A stretch of DNA of 42,123 nucleotides from Mesorhizobium sp. (GTDB taxonomy: Bacteria; Pseudomonadota; Alphaproteobacteria; Rhizobiales; Rhizobiaceae), in NCBI GenBank assembly GCA_004020365.1, contig SAQR01000054.1:1-42123 (forward strand). Direction: 5' to 3'. The notes beneath the pieces were generated by a model. The model saw only the letters and a list, made by a program, of their open reading frames with translations, was not told where the DNA came from and searched no databases. A program made the position numbers and the translations under genes. Positions 15,645 to 23,283 of the stretch are shown here, piece by piece (the stretch's first letter is position 1; each line of letters begins with the position of its first letter).

Positions 15645-17513
15645 GTGTCGGATGTTGTCAGCGTGCGTGCAGCGACCAACAACGAAGTCGCCTTCATTGC
15701 CTGGGATATTGACGGAATGATCGACGGCTGTCTCGGCTTCGAGATCGTCCGCATCTATCCCGGCACCGGCGAGGAACGCTGTCTGGCGTCCTGGGTGCCT
15801 TTCCGGGGGCAGCGCAACAAGGACTGGATTCCGCAGGATACCGGCGTCTGGCCGGTGCAGAAGACATTCTGGCGCGATCTCACGGTGCGGCGGCGCCGCG
15901 ACAGCGTTGAAATCAGGCCGGATGGCGAAATGGTCGCCTATCGGGTGCGTCCGGTCGGCGACATGCGGCCCGGCCTCGATCCGGTGCCGGTGCGCCCCGA
16001 GAAAGCCTATAGCGGAGCGGCGCGGCCGCTCGGCTATCTCGGACAAGGCGCCGTCAGCCCGACCATCTTCCTGGGATCGATGTTCGGCAAGGCGCGGCTC
16101 GCCTTCACCAACGGCGTGCTCTCGACGCAATGGCTGTCGCGGGCGCTGGAAGACGCCGGCATCAAGGTCGGGCAGCGCGACAAGATCAGGGCCGAGCTTC
16201 AGCGTCCTGGCAGCAAGATACGCGCCTATCTTCACGGCGAGGTTCCGGATGTGCTCACCAGCCTGATGAAACGGGCCAAGGTCGAGGGCGGCACTGTCAG
16301 GCTTGCCCTCTATGAACTTGGCGATGACGAATTGTGCGACGCGATCATCGACGCCAAGGATGTCGTCGACGTCATTCTTTCGAATTCGGGCAGGGATGAA
16401 CAAACCAAGGCCTGGGACGCGGGCAACGCGCCCTTCAGAAAGCGGCTGCGCGACGCCGGCGTCGTGCTGACCGATCGTCTGTTCAACAACAACCACATCG
16501 GCCATAACAAGTTTGCCGTCTACCGCGATGCCCAGGGCAATCCGCAAGCGGTCATGACCGGCAGCACCAACTGGACGTCGACGGGCATTTGCGGACAGTC
16601 CAACAACGCCTTCATCCGCGACGACCCTGCCATGGCAAAAGTGTTCGATGCCTATTGGGAGCGGATGAAGGCCGATGTGTTCCCGCCGCCGGCGAGCGAA
16701 AGTGCTGCCGGAAGTGTGGCGCAGAAGCAAGGCAGACCGTTTCGCCTGAAGAATCGCACACCGAACCATGTCGATGGCACCACCATCTGGTTCTCGCCAA
16801 ACGATCCCGAGCGCAGCAAAAAGGACATCTCGGTGCGACCTGTCGATCTCGAAGACGTTTTCGCACGGATCAAGGCGGCGAAGCAGGCGGTGCTGTTTCT
16901 CGTGTTCAATCCTTCGCGGCTTGGCAACAATTCGGTCATCGATCAGGCAGTTGCGGCAGCGACGGCGAATCCAAAGCTGATCGTGCAAGGCGCAATCAGC
17001 GATCACACCGCCATGCCCAACTACGTTGCCCCGACCAGGGATCCAGTCACCAAAAAATCGAACAAGGACGGCAAGTCGCCATTCGTCTATCCGGAGAAGG
17101 TCTGGGAGGCGCCGAACGTCTCCATCGTCAGGGCGGCCAACCTGACGGGGGCCTCCGTTGCGCGCGATTTCCAGGCGGAAGTGCTGACCGTCGGCCATGC
17201 GATCGTGCACGACAAGATAGTCATCATCGATCCGATGGCCGACAACGCGACCGTCATCGCCGGCAGCCACAACCTTGGCTACAAGGCGTCCTATGAAAAC
17301 GACGAGAACATGGTGATCGTCGAAGGCGACAAGACCTTCGCTGCGGCCTTTGCGGTGCATATGCTCGACGTGTTCGACCACTACAAGTTCCGCGCCTGGC
17401 GCAGAACGATTGGAGAAGGGCCCTCGGACAATGACGGGCTCTCCATCGACGACAAGTGGCTGAAGCCTTACGCCGATGGCAGGAAAGGAGCGATTGCCCG
17501 GTATTTTCCGTAG
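15645..17513 (+). CDS. Phospholipase D-like protein with two HKD motifs
   Basis: The 622-residue protein carries two HxK(x4)D catalytic motifs. One starts at H287 (HNKFAVYRD, followed by TGSTNWT) and one at H522 (HDKIVIID, followed by AGSHNLG), so both halves of one active site are present. Members of this superfamily cut phosphodiester bonds in lipids or nucleic acids. The N-terminal 130 residues are a beta-rich region I do not recognise. No signal peptide is visible, so it probably acts in the cytoplasm. It begins with GTG preceded by GGGAGA eight bases upstream. It is divergent from the second MttB gene and no functional partner is apparent. A lipid-remodelling or nuclease (defence-type) role are both possible. 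Confidence 0.82.
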   Translation: MSDVVSVRAATNNEVAFIAWDIDGMIDGCLGFEIVRIYPGTGEERCLASWVPFRGQRNKDWIPQDTGVWPVQKTFWRDLTVRRRRDSVEIRPDGEMVAYRVRPVGDMRPGLDPVPVRPEKAYSGAARPLGYLGQGAVSPTIFLGSMFGKARLAFTNGVLSTQWLSRALEDAGIKVGQRDKIRAELQRPGSKIRAYLHGEVPDVLTSLMKRAKVEGGTVRLALYELGDDELCDAIIDAKDVVDVILSNSGRDEQTKAWDAGNAPFRKRLRDAGVVLTDRLFNNNHIGHNKFAVYRDAQGNPQAVMTGSTNWTSTGICGQSNNAFIRDDPAMAKVFDAYWERMKADVFPPPASESAAGSVAQKQGRPFRLKNRTPNHVDGTTIWFSPNDPERSKKDISVRPVDLEDVFARIKAAKQAVLFLVFNPSRLGNNSVIDQAVAAATANPKLIVQGAISDHTAMPNYVAPTRDPVTKKSNKDGKSPFVYPEKVWEAPNVSIVRAANLTGASVARDFQAEVLTVGHAIVHDKIVIIDPMADNATVIAGSHNLGYKASYENDENMVIVEGDKTFAAAFAVHMLDVFDHYKFRAWRRTIGEGPSDNDGLSIDDKWLKPYADGRKGAIARYFP

Positions 17514-17638
17514 TCGCCTGAACGGCGCCGCGGGGCGCTTGAACAAGTCATGCCCTGGCTGGCGCAAGCGGTTCTTGCCGCCGGTGCTTCCCGGCACGCC
17601 GCCGAAACGCTAATCGTGCAGGTTTCCTGGTGCGGATC

Positions 17639-18799
17639 ATGGACCTGGCGGAACACAACAGCGACGAGACAATGCAGTGGGCGGCGATCACCGGCGTGAT
17701 CGCCACCGTTTCGGTGTTCGCCATCGCGCAAGGGCTGAGCTATCCGCTGCTGAGCTTCATCCTGCAGCGCCAGGGCGTCTCGCCGGCCATGATCGGCCTG
17801 TCGGCGGCCATGACGCCGGTCGGCTTTATCGTCTCGTCGCCGCTCATCCCGGCACTGGCGCGCCGCTTCGGGGCAGGGCGCACGGCGCTCACCTGCGCAG
17901 CGCTTTCCGCAATCATGCTGGCGCTGATCGGCTGGACGCAAAATGTCTATCTGTGGTTTCCACTGCGCTTCCTGATCGGCGTGGTGACAAATCCGCTCTA
18001 TGTGCTGAGCGAAGTCTGGGTCATCGCGCTGGCGCCGCCGGCACGCCGTGGTCGCCTGATGGGGATCTATTCCACAGTCATTTCGGCCGGTTTTGCCGCC
18101 GGCCCGCTGTGCCTGCTTGCCGTCGGCACCGAAGGATGGCCGCCGTTTCTCGTCGGCATCGCCGCATTCGTCTTTTGCGGCGCCTGCCTGGCGCTGGTGC
18201 TGCGACGGCTGCCAAAGGTCGATGAAGCCGGGCGCCAGGTCTCGGTGATGGGGTTCATGCCGATGGCATGGCTGCTGCTGTCGGCGGTCGTGGTGGCCGC
18301 CGGTTTCGAACAGGGGGTGCTGGCACTGCTGCCGGTCTACGGAGCGCATTATGGCATCGCGGAGGCCCGCATGTCGGCGCTGCTGTCGATGATGATCGCC
18401 GGCAACATCGCCATGCAGGTGCCGCTCGGCTTGCTGGCGGAACGGCTGACAGCGCGTCTGGTCCGGTTTGTCTGTGTATCGCTAACGGTGCTCGGATGCG
18501 TGCTGTTGCCGGTTCTCATCGAGACGCCGCTGATCTGGCCGTGCGTGTTTGTCTGGGGCGCGGTTTCCTACGGCATCTACACGATGTCGATCATCGAGCT
18601 CGGCGAGCGGTTCACCGGCTCGGCACTGGTCGCCGGCAATGCCGCCTTCTCGCTGATGTGGGGTGTCGGCGGCATCGCCGTGCCGCCGTTGGCGGGTGGC
18701 GCCATGGATATAATTGGCGCGAACGGCCTGCCGATCACGCTTGGCGCCATTTGCTTGGCTCTGGCCCTTACAACCGTCATGCGGCGGCGGATGGTGTGA
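17639..18799 (+). CDS. MFS transporter
   Basis: This is a 386-residue inner-membrane protein with about twelve hydrophobic segments and an MFS-like loop after the second helix (LARRFGAGRTAL). The layout resembles YcaD/YfkF-type drug or sugar MFS carriers. The substrate is unknown. The start is uncertain among GTG 17630, ATG 17639 and the ATG encoding residue 12, because the Shine-Dalgarno is weak. It follows the phospholipase D-like gene on the same strand, 125 bases away, and ends 25 bases from the convergent orphan gene. Confidence 0.85.
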   Translation: MDLAEHNSDETMQWAAITGVIATVSVFAIAQGLSYPLLSFILQRQGVSPAMIGLSAAMTPVGFIVSSPLIPALARRFGAGRTALTCAALSAIMLALIGWTQNVYLWFPLRFLIGVVTNPLYVLSEVWVIALAPPARRGRLMGIYSTVISAGFAAGPLCLLAVGTEGWPPFLVGIAAFVFCGACLALVLRRLPKVDEAGRQVSVMGFMPMAWLLLSAVVVAAGFEQGVLALLPVYGAHYGIAEARMSALLSMMIAGNIAMQVPLGLLAERLTARLVRFVCVSLTVLGCVLLPVLIETPLIWPCVFVWGAVSYGIYTMSIIELGERFTGSALVAGNAAFSLMWGVGGIAVPPLAGGAMDIIGANGLPITLGAICLALALTTVMRRRMV

Positions 18800-18824
18800 G
18801 ATTGGTATCAGAGTGCTGGGGCCC

Positions 18825-19361
18825 TCAATTGTCTTGCCGCCTGAAGACTGCCCAGAGGTCACAGTCGGCGTGGCGTTCTTCGGGATGCGTCTTGTGCAGC
18901 AATTCCCGAATCTCAACAGCGCGATTAAAGTCGTCTATCAGCCCAACACAGGATAGCTCTTCATTGGCGAAGACGTCGGGGAAACCACCGCAATTGGTCA
19001 GTGCGCTGATATCGACGTTCTTGTCGAGCAGATCATAGCCCATGAAAGTGAACTGGTCCCAACCGAATGAGCGCAGGTCCGCCGAAGGACTTCGGATTAC
19101 GCCAAGGATGTTAAGGTTGCTCGTATCGGTCAATTGCGAAAGCAAAAACTCCAGATCCACGAAGAAATTCAGCATAAAGTCTTCATTCACGATGTAGGGC
19201 CAGTAGCTATCCTTTATCTCCCCAAGTGCCGTCGGGCACAGCATGCCGTCGAGTGAGACGACCTCTGCCAATCGGGTGAGGCCCGACCACTCAACGTACT
19301 TGTCCCATGACGTACCGTGGGATGGATCAAACTTCTCAGTCGCAATGTACAGACGTTGCAT
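18825..19361 (-). CDS. Hypothetical protein, orphan of lower GC content
   Basis: The 178-residue product has no domain that I recognise. It is acidic and mixed alpha/beta in appearance, without signal peptide or membrane segments. The C-terminal part contains CGGFPDVFANEELS and a charged end. The start at 19361 is supported by GAGGA five bases before the ATG; a longer open frame to 19496 lacks this and would abut the S9 peptidase start. Base composition is visibly lower in GC than its neighbours, which suggests recent acquisition. It is divergent from the S9 peptidase gene. The size and composition would fit an immunity-type or mobile cargo gene, but nothing in the sequence proves this. Confidence 0.6.
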   Translation of the reverse strand: MQRLYIATEKFDPSHGTSWDKYVEWSGLTRLAEVVSLDGMLCPTALGEIKDSYWPYIVNEDFMLNFFVDLEFLLSQLTDTSNLNILGVIRSPSADLRSFGWDQFTFMGYDLLDKNVDISALTNCGGFPDVFANEELSCVGLIDDFNRAVEIRELLHKTHPEERHADCDLWAVFRRQDN

Positions 19362-19496
19362 GAGGGTCCTCGCAGTCCATGCAGAGAGCCTTGTCAAAGC
19401 AATCTCCGACCATTCGTATTTACGTGTTCCTGTTGAATGTCGGTAGCGCCATGCCGATGTTTGTGGCACCGATCGTGACGAATTTTCGGAGACCAC

Positions 19497-21566
19497 ATGA
19501 CCAAATCAGCCACAAGCAGGCAGCCGAATTCGGCGGCCGAAGATCCCTTTCTCTGGCTGGAGGACAGAACGGGCAAGGAAACGCTCGACTGGGTTCACCG
19601 TCAGAACGAGATCACGGTCGCCGAGTTGCAGGGCGATCCGTCCTACCAGGCCTGCTTCCAAACCGCGCTCGACCTGATGACGGCAGAAGACAACATTGCG
19701 GTCGGCTCTGCGCTCAACGGCCACGTCTATAATTTCTGGCAGGACAAGACCAACGTGCTCGGCCTCTGGCGGCGCACGACGGTCTCTTCCTACAAGACCG
19801 AGAAGCCGGATTGGCAGACGATCATCGACTTCGACATTCTGTCGGCCAAAGAGGGCGTGAAATGGGTGTTCAGCGGCGCCAGCCGACTTTACCCCGATTT
19901 CAGCCGCTGCCTGCTCAGCCTGTCGCCGGATGGCGGCGACGCCAGCGAAATGCGGGAATTCGACATCGACAGCAAGTCCTTCGTCGATGGTGGCTTTCGT
20001 GCTCCTGCCTCGAAGTCGGGCTTCAACTGGCTGGACAAGGACACGGTCATCGTCTCGGCTGCCTTCGAAGAGGACGAAAAAACCCAGTCCGGTTATCCGC
20101 GCGTCGTCAAGCTTTGGCAGCGCGGCACCAGGCTGGAGGATGCGACGCCGATTTTCGAGGCGCACAAGCAGGATCTCGCCGCCGGCGGTTCCCTCGAATT
20201 CGACGGCGACAAGCGTCATCTTTTGCTGAGCAGGACGCTCGATTTCTTCGCCTCGCACAGTTTTCTGCGTCTGCCTTCCGGCGAAAACAGGCGCATCCCG
20301 TTGCCGGACGATGTGACTGACACAGTGCTGTTCAGGGATCAGTTCGTCTTTGGGGTGCGCAGCCCGTGGACGGCGCCGGACGGCACGCTGTGCAAGCCTG
20401 ATGGCCTCTATTCGCTGGACTTCGCGGGCTGGATCGAGAGCAATGCGCTCGGACTTGTCGAGACCGTGCTCGAGCCGGCGGACCGTGTCTCGATTGCCGG
20501 GATTGCCCGCACGCGGGACCGGTTGTTCATTAATCTGATGGACAATGTGCGCGGCAAGGTCGTCGCCTGCGATCGCAGCGGCAGCGGCTGGTCGCTGCAG
20601 CCGGTGGCGCTGCCCGAAAACGGCAGTGTCGGCATCAGCCACGCCGAGCGTTTCGGCTCCAGCGTGTCCTTCTCCTTCACCGACTTCCTGACGCCGAGCT
20701 CGATCCTCTGGTCGGGCGACAATGCTGCGACGCTGGCAACTGTGAAATCGCAGCCGGCGCGTTTCGATGCGTCGTCGCTGGTCTCGGAGCAGTTCGAGGC
20801 ACGCTCGAAGGACGGCACCAAAATCCCTTATTTCGTAGTCAGGCGGCGCGACCATAGCGGGCCGGTGCCGACGCTGCTTTACGGCTATGGCGGCTTCGAA
20901 GTGCCGCTGCTGCCCGGCTATGCCGGCGTGCGCGGGCGGCTGTGGCTGGAAAAAGGCAATGCCTATGTGCAGGCCAATATCCGCGGCGGCGGCGAGTTCG
21001 GCCCGAACTGGCATCAGGCCGCGCTGAAGGCCAATCGCCAGAACGCCTTCGACGATTTCGCCGCGGTCGCGCAAGACCTGGTCGAACGCGGCATCGCCAC
21101 GCCGGCGACGCTCGGCATCCAGGGCGGCTCGAATGGCGGTCTGCTGACCGGCGTTTCGCTGACCCAGCATCCCGAGCTTTTCGGCGCGGTGATCATCGAC
21201 GTGCCGCTGCTCGACATGCTGCGCTACACCGAGCTGCCGCCCGGCGCATCCTGGATGGCCGAGTATGGCGATCCGGCGAAGCCGGAAGAGGCCGCGTGGC
21301 TGGCGGCTTACTCGCCCTATCAGCATGTCGAGCCCGACACCGCTTATCCGCCGGTGCTGCTGACGACGTCGACCGCCGACGACCGCGTCCATCCCGGCCA
21401 TGCGCGCAAGATGGCTGCGCGGCTGCAGGCTGCCGGCCACGCGAAAACGCTGTTCTTCGAGGAGACCGAGGGCGGCCATGGCGGGCGCGGCGATCGCCGG
21501 CCGCAAGCGGCACAGGCGGCGATGAAGTATGTCTTCCTGCAACGGACGCTGACTGGCATGGCTTGA
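19497..21566 (+). CDS. Prolyl oligopeptidase family (S9) serine peptidase
   Basis: The 689-residue protein has an N-terminal beta-propeller (about residues 70-410) and a C-terminal alpha/beta-hydrolase domain. The catalytic triad is visible as S545 (GGSNGG), D628 (DDRVHP) and H661 (EGGHGG). S9A enzymes cut short peptides after proline or basic residues; the propeller keeps larger proteins out. No signal peptide is seen, so it is probably cytoplasmic. The Shine-Dalgarno GGAGA sits six bases before the ATG. It probably recycles peptides imported by the cell; no operon partner is obvious. Confidence 0.92.
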   Translation: MTKSATSRQPNSAAEDPFLWLEDRTGKETLDWVHRQNEITVAELQGDPSYQACFQTALDLMTAEDNIAVGSALNGHVYNFWQDKTNVLGLWRRTTVSSYKTEKPDWQTIIDFDILSAKEGVKWVFSGASRLYPDFSRCLLSLSPDGGDASEMREFDIDSKSFVDGGFRAPASKSGFNWLDKDTVIVSAAFEEDEKTQSGYPRVVKLWQRGTRLEDATPIFEAHKQDLAAGGSLEFDGDKRHLLLSRTLDFFASHSFLRLPSGENRRIPLPDDVTDTVLFRDQFVFGVRSPWTAPDGTLCKPDGLYSLDFAGWIESNALGLVETVLEPADRVSIAGIARTRDRLFINLMDNVRGKVVACDRSGSGWSLQPVALPENGSVGISHAERFGSSVSFSFTDFLTPSSILWSGDNAATLATVKSQPARFDASSLVSEQFEARSKDGTKIPYFVVRRRDHSGPVPTLLYGYGGFEVPLLPGYAGVRGRLWLEKGNAYVQANIRGGGEFGPNWHQAALKANRQNAFDDFAAVAQDLVERGIATPATLGIQGGSNGGLLTGVSLTQHPELFGAVIIDVPLLDMLRYTELPPGASWMAEYGDPAKPEEAAWLAAYSPYQHVEPDTAYPPVLLTTSTADDRVHPGHARKMAARLQAAGHAKTLFFEETEGGHGGRGDRRPQAAQAAMKYVFLQRTLTGMA

Positions 21567-21742
21567 ACGGAACGGCTTGAACTGATTGCATCAGACCGCC
21601 TAAGATGGTGCCATGGCTCGGATGAAGACATCATGGCGTTTGCGGTGACGCCGTCGCCGCGCACGCTTCGCGCCGAGCTTTTGCGGCTTTGCGCCCGCAT
21701 CGGCTATTCGCCGCCCGTCTTCCTCTGACGAATCCGCCCCCG

Positions 21743-21780
21743 CTGCAATTGCCGGATTGGTCTGCAATTGCCGGATTGGT
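21743..21780 (+). repeat. Perfect 19-bp tandem duplication just upstream of the aminotransferase
   Basis: CTGCAATTGCCGGATTGGT occurs twice back to back, ending 18 bases before the aminotransferase ATG and next to its ribosome binding site. The two copies are identical, which suggests a recent slippage event. It could affect leader length or spacing. Confidence 0.9.
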
Positions 21781-21798
21781 TCAAGAGGAAGATCAGAC

Positions 21799-23178
21799 AT
21801 GACCTATCAGAATTATTCGCTGAAGCAGCTTCAGCAGATCGATGCTGCGCATCACCTGCATCCGTTCACTGACCACAAGGAGATGCGCGAGGCTGGCTCA
21901 CGCATCATCACCCACGCCAACGGGCCGTTCATCTACGATTCCGAAGGCACGGAAATCCTCGACGGCATGGCCGGGCTGTGGTGCGTCAACATCGGTTACG
22001 GCCGCGATGAGCTGGCTGACGCTGCCTACGCCCAGATGAAGGAACTGCCTTATTACAATTCCTTCTTCAAATGCTCGGCCCCGACGCCGGTGCTGCTGGC
22101 CAAGAAGCTGGCGGAGCTGGCGCCGAGGCACGTCAACCAGGTATTCTTCGGCTCGTCCGGCTCGGAGGCCAACGACACGGCGCTGCGCCTTGTCCGCCAC
22201 TATTGGGCATTGGAAGGCAAGCCGGAGAAGAACCGCATCATCTCGCGCAAGAGCGCCTATCACGGCTCGACCATCGCCGGCACGTCACTGGGCGGCATGG
22301 AACCGATGCACAAGCAGCTCAACGGCGCGGTTCCCAACATCGTCCATGTGATGATGCCTTATGCCTATGAGCTGGCTCTGCCCGGCGAAAGCGACCATGA
22401 TTTCGGCCTGCGCGCGGCCAAAGCGGTCGAGGACGCCATCCTAGAAGCCGGCGCCGACAAGGTCGCCGCCTTCATCGGCGAGCCGGTGATGGGAGCAGGC
22501 GGCGTGAAGATACCGCCGATGAGCTATTGGCCGGAAGTGCAGCGCATCTGCCGCAAATACGATATCCTGCTGATGCTGGACGAGGTCATCACCGGCTATG
22601 GCCGCACCGGCGAGTGGTTCGCAGCTCAGACGTTCGACATCGAGCCCGATACCATCACCACCGCCAAGGCGCTGACCTCCGGTTATCAGCCGCTGTCGGC
22701 GCTGCTGGTCGGTGACCGCATTGCCGCGACGCTGGTCGAGAAGGGCGGCGAGTTCAATCACGGCTATACCTATGCCGGCCACCCCGTGGCCTGCGCCGTG
22801 GCGCTGAAGAACCTCGAGATCATCGAGCGGGAAGGTTTGGTCGATCGGGTCAGAAACGACACCGGACCCTATTTCGCCAAGGCGCTGCAGGAGCATATCG
22901 GCGGGCACGATCTGGTCGGCGAGGTGCGCTCGATCGGGCTGATGGGGGCGATCGAGATCGTCAGCGACAAGGCGACCAAGGAGCGCTTCCTGCCGGCCGG
23001 GAGCGCGGCGGTGCTTGTCCGCGACCACGCAATTGCCCAGGGCATGATGCTGCGCGCCACCGGCGACACTATGATCCTGTCGCCGCCGCTGATCTGGACG
23101 CGCGAGACGATAGATATGGCCTGCGGCCGCATCGCCAAGGCACTTGATATGGCAAAAGCCGATTTGCGCAAGCGGTGA
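21799..23178 (+). CDS. Class III PLP-dependent aminotransferase (omega-amino acid/polyamine:pyruvate type)
   Basis: The 459-residue enzyme matches the fold-type I, class III aminotransferases. The PLP lysine is K290 (TTAKALTSG), the cofactor-phosphate region is GSSGSEAND, and DEVITGYGRTG precedes the lysine. The N-terminal HPFTDHKEM and GLWCVNIGYG blocks resemble pyruvate-dependent enzymes for putrescine, beta-alanine or taurine. It should move an amino group from a terminal amine to pyruvate in the cytoplasm. The ATG at 21799 is chosen because AGAGGAAG lies nine bases upstream. The gene stands alone, and a hairpin repeat lies 12 bases after its stop. Confidence 0.88.
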   Translation: MTYQNYSLKQLQQIDAAHHLHPFTDHKEMREAGSRIITHANGPFIYDSEGTEILDGMAGLWCVNIGYGRDELADAAYAQMKELPYYNSFFKCSAPTPVLLAKKLAELAPRHVNQVFFGSSGSEANDTALRLVRHYWALEGKPEKNRIISRKSAYHGSTIAGTSLGGMEPMHKQLNGAVPNIVHVMMPYAYELALPGESDHDFGLRAAKAVEDAILEAGADKVAAFIGEPVMGAGGVKIPPMSYWPEVQRICRKYDILLMLDEVITGYGRTGEWFAAQTFDIEPDTITTAKALTSGYQPLSALLVGDRIAATLVEKGGEFNHGYTYAGHPVACAVALKNLEIIEREGLVDRVRNDTGPYFAKALQEHIGGHDLVGEVRSIGLMGAIEIVSDKATKERFLPAGSAAVLVRDHAIAQGMMLRATGDTMILSPPLIWTRETIDMACGRIAKALDMAKADLRKR

Positions 23179-23189
23179 GATAAAACGAT

Positions 23190-23237
23190 CGGGCGTCCTG
23201 CGACCGGACGCCCGGCGTTTGAATGCCGGATTCTGCC
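23190..23237. repeat. Hairpin repeat, copy 1 (possible terminator of the aminotransferase gene)
   Basis: GGGCGTCC and GGACGCCC form an eight-pair stem around a seven-base loop. A longer 47-base stretch matches copy 2 at 25582-25629 in 38 of 47 positions and in the same orientation. It lies 12 bases after the aminotransferase stop. No strong T run follows, so a pure terminator role is uncertain. Confidence 0.65.
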
Positions 23238-23283
23238 AGCCGGAGGAGCCGCTCACCAAGGACGGCGTCCCGATCGGCGCACT

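Noticed and set aside
21633-21728. Possible 31-residue gene before the aminotransferase
   Set aside because: It has a complete frame, but the ribosome site is weak and the peptide (Pro/Leu/Arg-rich) shows no recognisable feature.
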